In this document: piece after piece, positions 6,401-11,357 of the stretch
How positions within the stretch are numbered: the first letter of the stretch is position 1
Layout: each line of letters opens with the position of its first letter
Source of the DNA: an uncultured Marmoricola sp.
GTDB lineage: Bacteria > Actinomycetota > Actinomycetes > Propionibacteriales > Nocardioidaceae
DNA length: 11,357 nt
Assembly (NCBI GenBank): GCA_937868455.1
Contig: CALMMO010000152.1
Coordinates: forward strand, 1 to 11,357
Direction: 5' to 3'
Program-made: the position numbers and the translations under genes
The notes under the pieces: model-generated
The model's input: only the letters and a program-made list of their open reading frames with translations
What the model was told of the DNA's origin: nothing
Database searches by the model: none

Positions 6401-7855
6401 TTGCAGCCGGCGAGTCACCTCGGCGGCGGTGCCAGTGCACGCGACAGTGCCGTCGGGTCGTACTAGTGCCGAGGTCACGCCAGCGGCCGACAGCCAACGA
6501 CCCAGCTGACTCTGGCCATCAACAACGACGAGCGTCTCGTCAAAACTCTGCCCAGCCTCGGCCGTGACAAGTGCCCACCCGTAGCCAGCAAGCGCGTCAA
6601 ACCTGGCCTCACCGTCCACGACCGCGTTGGGGCACAGAGTGCCCACGAGTCCACGAGGTCCTCGCCGCGGCGCAAGCACGCTTGAGGTCAGCCGCGGGGT
6701 TTGGCTCTTGATCACATTGCCGGCACCACCTGGGAGCCGGTCCAACAAAGGCAGGAGCGAGCGGCGGGCAAGTGCTCCCAGTCGCCCCCCACGAGTCATT
6801 GCTGACCCAATGAACATGGCCAGGGTGATCATCGCCCGAGCATGCGGCCTGCGCTCGATTTCGTAAGAGTCCAGCGCACTGTCGCGCAGATCTCCATGCA
6901 GCACCCCAGCGATCTTCCACGCCAGATTCGCGCTGTCACGCAGTCCCGCACACAGCCCCTGTCCTACAAACGGCGGCGTTAGGTGAGCGGCATCGCCGAG
7001 CAGGAACACCCTGCGGTCACGCCAGCGATCGGCGATGCGCGCCTTGAAGGTGTACGTCGCAATCCGCACCACCTCCAGATCTGCCGGAGAAACCCCTGAA
7101 GTCCACGGCGTGAGCAGCGGCCACAACCCCTCAAGGGTCGTGGCTGGCTCCTCATCGTCGAGCAGTTGAAACTCCCAGCGATACCTACGCTGACCCACCC
7201 TCATATACGTCGCCGCACGCCGGGAGTCGCACACCTGGTGGACCCCATCCCACTGGTCAAGGTCAGCGTCTGAGTCGATGTCGATCACCAGCCAGCGCTG
7301 CTCGAAGTGCAAGTCGAGCATGCTGGCCCCGATGCATCGGCGTACGACGCTGTTAGCGCCATCGCACCCCAAGACGTACGACGCGCGCACCGACTCACGT
7401 TCCCCTGTGTCCAGGTCGGTGAACTCAACAATCACGCCCTCGTCATCAACTTGGGCAACGTTGGTGACCTCGACACGAGTGCGCAGTTGTACCTGAGGCA
7501 CGCTGGCCAGATTGGCGCGCAACAGCCCCTCCAACACCGGCTGATCAAACATGTTGGCTGCCGGGTGCCCGTCGCGATCGAGGTCAGGGGGTCGCTCAAA
7601 GACCGCGAGCACTCGACCATCGGCTTCTTGAAGTCGCAACCCCAGGCACGGGCGAGACACCGCAGCGAATTCCTCGGCTATCCCAACCCGCGACAAGATC
7701 CGCATCACCTCGGCATCAAGGTGCACAGCTCGAGGTTGGGGATAGACCTCGGCCCATCGGTCGAGCAACAGCACCTCAACCCCGCTGCGGCCTAGCAAGG
7801 TGGCTGCGCTCACCCCAGTGGGTCCACCGCCAATCACAACGACAGGGGCGCTCAT
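6389..7855 (-). CDS. FAD-dependent aromatic hydroxylase (MhpA/PgaE type)
   Basis: A 488-residue class A flavoprotein monooxygenase, expected to use NAD(P)H and O2 to hydroxylate an aromatic ring, supplying the catechol that the neighbouring dioxygenase opens. The N-terminal Rossmann loop is G9-G-G-P-T-G14. GCDGAN at 163-168 is the DG motif. GDAAH at 287-291 with PPFVGQGLCAGLRDSANLAWK at 294-314 is the second FAD-binding motif, with the PFxGQG loop of the MhpA/PgaE group. The C-terminal 90 or so residues (about 400-488) resemble the thioredoxin-like domain these enzymes carry, without its redox cysteines. The start ATG (7855-7853) overlaps the stop of the upstream gene by 4 nt, so it is third in the operon. 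Its last 12 bases overlap the end of the convergent carbonic-anhydrase-like gene. The substrate cannot be read; phenols, hydroxyphenyl acids or polyketides are all handled by relatives. Confidence 0.87.
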   Translation of the reverse strand: MSAPVVVIGGGPTGVSAATLLGRSGVEVLLLDRWAEVYPQPRAVHLDAEVMRILSRVGIAEEFAAVSRPCLGLRLQEADGRVLAVFERPPDLDRDGHPAANMFDQPVLEGLLRANLASVPQVQLRTRVEVTNVAQVDDEGVIVEFTDLDTGERESVRASYVLGCDGANSVVRRCIGASMLDLHFEQRWLVIDIDSDADLDQWDGVHQVCDSRRAATYMRVGQRRYRWEFQLLDDEEPATTLEGLWPLLTPWTSGVSPADLEVVRIATYTFKARIADRWRDRRVFLLGDAAHLTPPFVGQGLCAGLRDSANLAWKIAGVLHGDLRDSALDSYEIERRPHARAMITLAMFIGSAMTRGGRLGALARRSLLPLLDRLPGGAGNVIKSQTPRLTSSVLAPRRGPRGLVGTLCPNAVVDGEARFDALAGYGWALVTAEAGQSFDETLVVVDGQSQLGRWLSAAGVTSALVRPDGTVACTGTAAEVTRRLQLAG

Positions 7856-8787
7856 CGCTGGTAACGCACCACATTGCGCTGGGTGCCCAGATCGATCTGA
7901 CCATCGGCCGTCGACACGTGGGCAGTGATCACGTCACCGTCGTGAAGGTACTTCGGATTGCGGGCCTGCCCAGCAAAGAACATCCGCCACTTCACCGCTG
8001 GTGGCAACAGGTTTGCGATCATGCCAACGACCCCGCCCGGGGCTGACAACGCAGTGCCAACCGGAGTGCCGGTGAGCACAACATCGCCTGGCTCGAGTCG
8101 CTGAAAAGCCGACAGGCCAGCCAGTGCAGCAGCCGGCCCGAAGATCATGTCCTCACCGACGTTGGCGTGCTGGCGCTCCTCGCCATTGACCTCCAGATGC
8201 AGGTTCAACTCCCCGAAGCGCCGCCATTCGGCCTCATCGAGCAGCACGAGTGCCGGCCCCACGGGGGTGAAGGTTGGGTAGGACTTTGCTTCATAGAACT
8301 GCGTCTTTGGCAGTTGTACGTCGCGGGCGCTGATGTCGTTGGTGACCACAAGCCCGGCGACGTACTCAAAGACGTTCGCCTCGGTGATCTCTGAGCCCAC
8401 TGGCATCGACTTCCCGATGACGAGACCGACCTCAACTTCGTAGTCGAGCAGGCCAACATGGGCCGGGCGCACGATCTCATCGGTGGGTCCGCACACTGAC
8501 CCCGATGCCTTGCGAAAGAAGGTTAGCGGGATCGTCTTGGGGTCCATGCCAGTGTCGATGACGTGGGAGCGGTAGTTCGTCATCTGGGCCACCACTCGAC
8601 ACGGCGTCGTGACCGGCGAGACCAGGTCAAGGTCGCCCAGCGCCACTACCTCTTTTGACGGCGCCATGAGGGCTGCCCGATCAGCAAGGAGTTCGGCCGT
8701 CGTGGTTGCAGCCGTCTCCACCCGAGCCGCGCCGGCTGGGGTCTGAACGAACCAGCCATCGGCAGTTCGGTAAATGGTGGTGGTCAT
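7852..8787 (-). CDS. Fumarylacetoacetate hydrolase (FAH) family enzyme
   Basis: A 311-residue FAH-superfamily protein. Members hydrolyse, hydrate or decarboxylate 2-oxo acids made by ring cleavage, using a divalent metal. The family core is NYRSH at 71-75, DYEVEVGLVIGK at 115-126 with metal ligands E117 and E119, TNDISARDVQ at 149-158 with ligand D151, KSYPTFTPVGPALV at 168-181 and GDVVLTGTPVGT at 234-245. As second gene of the operon it should act on the product of the extradiol dioxygenase or on a later intermediate. ATG 8787 is chosen because it overlaps the dioxygenase stop (ATGA) and gives the normal family N-terminus; the same frame is open to 8937, but those 50 residues are arginine/proline-rich and antisense in character to nothing known, lying wholly within the dioxygenase gene. 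The exact reaction (C-C hydrolase, hydratase or isomerase/decarboxylase) is not decidable from sequence. Confidence 0.87.
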   Translation of the reverse strand: MTTTIYRTADGWFVQTPAGAARVETAATTTAELLADRAALMAPSKEVVALGDLDLVSPVTTPCRVVAQMTNYRSHVIDTGMDPKTIPLTFFRKASGSVCGPTDEIVRPAHVGLLDYEVEVGLVIGKSMPVGSEITEANVFEYVAGLVVTNDISARDVQLPKTQFYEAKSYPTFTPVGPALVLLDEAEWRRFGELNLHLEVNGEERQHANVGEDMIFGPAAALAGLSAFQRLEPGDVVLTGTPVGTALSAPGGVVGMIANLLPPAVKWRMFFAGQARNPKYLHDGDVITAHVSTADGQIDLGTQRNVVRYQR

Positions 8788-9908
8788 GAGCGTCCTGCTT
8801 CCATGAGCCCGCGCAAGGCGCGGAGGTCGAATTCGTTGTTGCGGCGGAAGGTGGTGAGCATCGCGAGGAGTTCGCGGCGGTGCTCGGGGCGGTTGGGTGC
8901 GATGCCCAAGAAGTCGGCCGTTGCCGGCGGACCCCACTGCGCCAGACCAGAGGTGGTCATCTCAGACCACCCGGTTTCCAGGCTGGCATCGAAGCGATCA
9001 CCGTCGGTGTAGTGCTCAAGCAAGATGCCGTCGGGGTCGCGCCAATAGTCGAAGATTTGGCTGCCTTCGATGTGGCGGCCGATCCCCCACGACCGGTAAT
9101 AGCCCTGCTCCAAGAGGTGTTCGCCACCGGCGGCTAGCGCGTCGAGGTCGCTGACTTGGTAGGCCGAATGCACATAGCGATCCGTCGGCCCCAGCATCAT
9201 CGCCAGCGTGTGGTGGTCGCTGGGCACCGAGCCCTGATCACACCTGATGAAACTCATCGTCGGGCCTCGGTCGCGCTGCCCGGGCAGGAACTTGAAGTCA
9301 CTCACAATGAGCCCGAAGTGCTGCAGATACCAGTCAAGAAGGCGCCTGTAGTTGGTGGTTTGCAGCACCACATGGCCAAGCCGCTCGACCACAGCAGGGA
9401 CACGTGGCGGCCGCTGGGTGCCGTTGGTCCTGGGGAACTGGTCGCCACTGTTGTGAATCATCGGCACTTGGGTGGGCAGCGCCGACGAGTGGAGTACGTC
9501 GGCCACGACCTGCACGCGATTTCCGGCTGGATCCACAAGGTTCACAGCCACACCGCCCAAGCTCTCCGCCAACCGCGTCACCGGCTGACCGGTGGCATCG
9601 GCGAGGCGACGCACGTCGGCCGCGGAAGCGGCTCGGAATGCGAGCCCCGTGAAGGCTGACCGAGGAGCGCGCCGGATTCGCAGACACAGCGCCGATGGCA
9701 ACGCCCCACGCAAGTGAAGTTCGTCTTGGGTGCGCAGCACGGTGCTCAGCCCAAAGGCGTGCGCAAACTGTTCGGTGCGATCTAGATCGGGGCGGTCGAA
9801 CTCCAGCCAGGCGAGATCGATCACCTTGATGACTGGGTTGGTTGCCCGCCCTGGGTGCTCCCCGGCCAGGGCACCGCGTTCGCTGTGCAGATCGGAATGA
9901 GTTGACAC
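8784..9908 (-). CDS. Type I extradiol ring-cleavage dioxygenase (VOC fold)
   Basis: A 374-residue protein with two vicinal-oxygen-chelate modules, the layout of catechol 2,3-dioxygenase and BphC-type enzymes that open a catechol next to its hydroxyls using Fe(II). The first module (about 26-140) has lost the metal residues, as usual. The second (about 177-302) has the facial triad: H179 in LGHVVLQTTNY, a histidine in SDHHTLAMM (H232 or H233), and E298 in DPDGILLEHYTDGD. GTG at 9908 is chosen over the in-frame ATG at 9938 because AAAGGAGG sits 5 nt upstream of it and the predicted transcription start falls downstream of the ATG. About 60 residues after the catalytic module (to 374) form an extension not seen in classical 300-residue enzymes. 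First gene of the operon, joined to the FAH gene by ATGA. The catechol it uses is unknown. Confidence 0.88.
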   Translation of the reverse strand: MSTHSDLHSERGALAGEHPGRATNPVIKVIDLAWLEFDRPDLDRTEQFAHAFGLSTVLRTQDELHLRGALPSALCLRIRRAPRSAFTGLAFRAASAADVRRLADATGQPVTRLAESLGGVAVNLVDPAGNRVQVVADVLHSSALPTQVPMIHNSGDQFPRTNGTQRPPRVPAVVERLGHVVLQTTNYRRLLDWYLQHFGLIVSDFKFLPGQRDRGPTMSFIRCDQGSVPSDHHTLAMMLGPTDRYVHSAYQVSDLDALAAGGEHLLEQGYYRSWGIGRHIEGSQIFDYWRDPDGILLEHYTDGDRFDASLETGWSEMTTSGLAQWGPPATADFLGIAPNRPEHRRELLAMLTTFRRNNEFDLRALRGLMEAGRS

Positions 9909-9913
9909 ACGAG

Positions 9914-9921
9914 CCTCCTTT
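9914..9921 (-). promoter_or_regulatory. Ribosome binding site that sets the dioxygenase start
   Basis: Read on the minus strand, AAAGGAGG is followed by 5 nt and then GTG at 9908. It is among the strongest ribosome binding sites in the window and lies inside the reading frame if the upstream ATG (9938) were used, which argues for the GTG start. Confidence 0.8.
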
Positions 9922-9976
9922 GTTGACGCCATACTCATACTTGACGATATCGTCAGTCAAGTAGAATGCGTCAACA
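9921..9976. promoter_or_regulatory. Divergent promoters with nested symmetrical TetR operator
   Basis: A perfect 14-bp palindrome, TGACGATATCGTCA (9942-9955), sits inside a perfect 9-bp inverted repeat, TGTTGACGC (9921-9929) and GCGTCAACA (9968-9976). Both have the same dyad centre, 9948.5, giving four TTGACG-like half-sites with 18 bp between the outer and inner one on each side. Promoters fit symmetrically: for tetR, TTGACG (9941-9946), 15 bp, TAGAAT (9962-9967); for the catabolic operon on the minus strand, TTGACT (9960-9955), 15 bp, TATGAG (9939-9934). The inner palindrome therefore covers both -35 elements, so a bound TetR dimer would block both directions. Symmetry is seen; regulator identity and promoter calls are inferred. 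The 15-bp spacers are shorter than the usual 17. Confidence 0.75.
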
Positions 9977-10005
9977 TTGCAGAAACTCGATCAGAAAGGG
10001 CTCAG

Positions 10006-10626
10006 ATGGCTGTCGAACAACAGGCTCGTGGCGCCCGACGACGGGCTCACACCAGGGCCGCTCTCATCGGAGCCGCCCAGCAGTTGCTCTCTGAGCAGCG
10101 CACCCAAGTCCCCGTTTTGGAGATCACCGAACTCGCCGATGTCGGCATGGGCTCCTTCTACAACCACTTCTCATCCAAAGAAGAGTTGTTTCAGGCAGCC
10201 ATCGACGACGCACTCGATGCGTACGGCGACCTACTCGACAACTGGTCCAAAGAACTCACCGACCCAGCAGAGGTGTTCGCGCGAAGTTTCCGCCTCACCG
10301 GACGCCTCCACCGACTCGCCCCCGACTTGAGCCGGGTGCTCTTGGCTAACGGGGCCGCGGTCGCCAACAGTTCACGTGGACTGGCACCGCGTGCGTTGCG
10401 CGACATCGAGGCCGGGATGGCCAGCGGCCGGTTCACCATTTCCGACGCGCGCATTGGCTTCTTGATCGTCGGTGGCGCCGCGATCAACCTTGGCCAAACC
10501 GTGCTCAACGATCCTGACGCCGACGATGCGGTTGTCACCGACCAGGTCGTCTATGAGTTGCTTCGGATGCTGGGTGTGCCCGACCACGATGCCGCAGACA
10601 TCGTCTCGCGCCCGCTGCCGGAGTGA
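10006..10626 (+). CDS. TetR-family transcriptional regulator
   Basis: A 206-residue regulator of normal TetR length. After a basic N-terminal arm (ARGARRRAHTR), residues 17-66 form the DNA-binding domain: the helix-turn-helix is about 39-58 (EITELADVGMGSFYNHFSSK), followed by KEELFQAAI. The remainder (about 75-206) is the helical ligand-binding and dimerisation domain, which is variable and gives no ligand. GAAAGGG at 9994-10000 lies 5 nt before the ATG. The gene is divergent from the aromatic catabolic operon, with the symmetrical operator in between, so it most likely represses that operon and itself and is released by a substrate or ring-cleavage intermediate. It ends 21 bp from the convergent secreted-protein gene. 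Family certain; target inferred from position. Confidence 0.92.
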   Translation: MAVEQQARGARRRAHTRAALIGAAQQLLSEQRTQVPVLEITELADVGMGSFYNHFSSKEELFQAAIDDALDAYGDLLDNWSKELTDPAEVFARSFRLTGRLHRLAPDLSRVLLANGAAVANSSRGLAPRALRDIEAGMASGRFTISDARIGFLIVGGAAINLGQTVLNDPDADDAVVTDQVVYELLRMLGVPDHDAADIVSRPLPE

Positions 10627-10647
10627 GTTAGAGATGCACTGACGGCC

Positions 10648-11067
10648 CTAATAGGCGACGTACATCGATCCAAGCGTCGCGGGCGGGTTCGCCTGAATGA
10701 CTTCACCCGTGACTTCGATGCGGAACCGCGTGTAATCCTTCACGTCGGTCGCCACTACGGCCCACTTGGTGCTCGTGGTGTCCAAGTAGCGCCAGGGTCC
10801 GTAGGTGCCCTTGTCGATCCAGTGCACCCGCCAGGAGTTCGCCGGGAGATTGGAGCGAATGTTGATGTCAGCGCACCGGCTGGACGTCTTGTAGATCGGC
10901 GTTTGCCAGTCGTACGTCGTACTCCTGGTCCAGTTCGTCACCTGAACCGCACCGCCATAACAAGTCGCTGCTTGCGCGGGCGTGCTTGCGGCGACTGTCA
11001 TCGTGGCTGATGCGCCCAGAGCGAGCAGCGCTCCCGCCAAACGTCGCCCCAGTGATGCCTTCGTCAT
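10648..11067 (-). CDS. Small secreted protein of unknown function
   Basis: A 139-residue protein with a clear Sec signal peptide: basic MTKASLGRR, hydrophobic core at about 10-27, and a likely cleavage after AQA (residue 33). The mature chain is about 106 residues, rich in Thr, Trp, Tyr and Ser, with two cysteines (C36 and C65) that could form a disulfide. Alternating polar and aromatic stretches (VHWIDKGTYGPWRYLDTTSTKWAVVATDV and on, about 81-109) suggest an all-beta domain. I do not recognise the family; actinobacteria secrete many such proteins. GGGAGG at 11078-11073 is 5 nt before the ATG, supporting the start. It is monocistronic here and convergent with tetR; no link to the catabolic genes is evident. 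Confidence 0.8.
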   Translation of the reverse strand: MTKASLGRRLAGALLALGASATMTVAASTPAQAATCYGGAVQVTNWTRSTTYDWQTPIYKTSSRCADINIRSNLPANSWRVHWIDKGTYGPWRYLDTTSTKWAVVATDVKDYTRFRIEVTGEVIQANPPATLGSMYVAY

Positions 11068-11203
11068 TGGTACCTCCCGTGTGAGTGCTTGGCGGCGACG
11101 CTAGTGACGCCGACGTGCCAGGGAGACTCAAACCGGGAAGGTTGGCGGATTGCCGCCACAGCGCTTGCTCGCCTCCGCGCTCGAGGACAGGGGCTGGATC
11201 TAG

Positions 11204-11254
11204 GTCACTCGCTGCGCTCGCTCCTCAACAGACGCTTGCTCAACACAAAAGCCC
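11204..11254. repeat. 51-bp direct repeat, copy 1
   Basis: From GTCACTCGCTGCGCTCGC to the end of CAACACAAAAGCCC. It matches copy 2 (11298-11348) at 50 of 51 positions, the only change being A11207 versus G11301. The core CTCGCTGCGCTCGCTCCTCAAC looks like a dispersed intergenic repeat of actinobacterial genomes; that identification is from memory. Confidence 0.85.
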
Positions 11255-11297
11255 ACACCACGCCCCACGAAGCCACACCGCATGCGCGCCTGTGATC

Positions 11298-11348
11298 GTC
11301 GCTCGCTGCGCTCGCTCCTCAACAGACGCTTGCTCAACACAAAAGCCC
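11298..11348. repeat. 51-bp direct repeat, copy 2
   Basis: Second copy, starting 94 bp after the start of copy 1. Just past its end the sequence continues as CGAGCAAGC, which pairs with GCTTGCTC inside the copy (see the inverted repeat at 11328-11356); copy 1 lacks this continuation. The element may go on beyond the window edge. Confidence 0.85.
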
Positions 11349-11356
11349 GAGCAAGC
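11328..11356. repeat. Inverted repeat at the right edge
   Basis: GCTTGCTC (11328-11335) and GAGCAAGC (11349-11356) are perfect 8-bp inverted arms around a 13-nt loop. It could be a terminator stem for a gene beyond the window or the end of a repeat element. There is no adjacent T-run within the window. Confidence 0.55.
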
Positions 11357-11357
11357 T

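Larger units (their letters stand above)
11068..11357. other. Non-coding right end with repeats
   Basis: These 290 bases hold no convincing gene. From the left: the ribosome binding site of the secreted-protein gene (11073-11078) and presumably its promoter, not located; a small perfect hairpin TGGCGG-attg-CCGCCA (11143-11158) with no T-run; then two copies of a 51-bp direct repeat. The 9-mer CGCTTGCTC occurs three times (11162, 11233, 11327), so a degenerate third copy may start near 11160. Confidence 0.6.

Noticed and set aside
7307..7795. 162-codon plus-strand reading frame
   Set aside because: It is antisense to the FAD-binding region of the hydroxylase and has no independent support.
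8788..8937. 50-residue N-terminal extension of the FAH-family protein
   Set aside because: It lies wholly inside the dioxygenase gene, is arginine/proline-rich, and the ATGA overlap at 8784-8787 gives the normal family start.
9334..9960. 208-codon minus-strand reading frame overlapping the dioxygenase
   Set aside because: It is an alternative frame of the dioxygenase gene, Arg/Ser-rich and without domain features; the dioxygenase frame has the metal triad and ribosome binding site.
11143..11158. TGGCGG-attg-CCGCCA hairpin as a terminator or operator
   Set aside because: The 6-bp stem is real, but there is no T-run and no gene ending into it; such short GC stems are frequent by chance.
11204..11348. 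CRISPR array
   Set aside because: There are only two near-identical units 94 bp apart, the repeat unit is longer than a CRISPR repeat, no regular spacers are seen and no cas gene is present.

Overview
The window is high-GC, densely packed DNA with GTG as well as ATG starts, purine-rich ribosome binding sites, many 4-nt ATGA gene overlaps, and protein families typical of Actinobacteria. The strongest lineage hint is a dispersed repeat at the right end containing the GC-rich core CTCGCTGCGCTCGCTCCTCAAC, a motif I associate with Nocardioidaceae and related actinobacteria. That assignment is inference. I see no rRNA, tRNA, CRISPR array, transposase or phage gene.

Layout, left to right. (1) A major facilitator superfamily transporter on the minus strand (1-794) runs off the left edge. 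It is divergent from (2) pntA-pntB (916-3854), the two subunits of the proton-translocating NAD(P) transhydrogenase, in the E. coli-like two-gene form. (3) A short accessory patch follows: a type II toxin-antitoxin pair (ribbon-helix-helix antitoxin and MazF/PemK-like toxin, 3904-4445) with a tandem-repeat operator over its promoter, then an unrecognised one-helix protein on the minus strand (4479-4859). (4) A coupled plus-strand pair comes next: a DinB-fold protein (4962-5489), then a 304-aa protein (5486-6400) whose motifs match zeta-class (cadmium-type) carbonic anhydrase. (5) A three-gene minus-strand operon (9908 down to 6389) for aromatic-compound breakdown encodes a type I extradiol dioxygenase, a fumarylacetoacetate-hydrolase-fold enzyme and an FAD aromatic hydroxylase, each joined by a 4-nt overlap. 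It is divergent from (6) a TetR-family regulator (10006-10626). (7) A small secreted protein on the minus strand (10648-11067) is followed by non-coding sequence with two 51-bp direct repeats.

How the genes work together. PntAB makes NADPH from NADH using the proton gradient. The catabolic operon reads as hydroxylation (FAD enzyme), ring cleavage (extradiol dioxygenase) and processing of the cleaved product (FAH-fold enzyme). The TetR gene next to it probably senses the substrate or an intermediate through an unusual operator in the 97-bp divergent gap: a 14-bp perfect palindrome nested inside a 9-bp perfect inverted repeat, both with the same dyad centre. The point most worth following is the zeta-carbonic-anhydrase-like protein. 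That class was described from marine diatoms, and here the gene is translationally coupled to a metal-binding DinB-fold protein.
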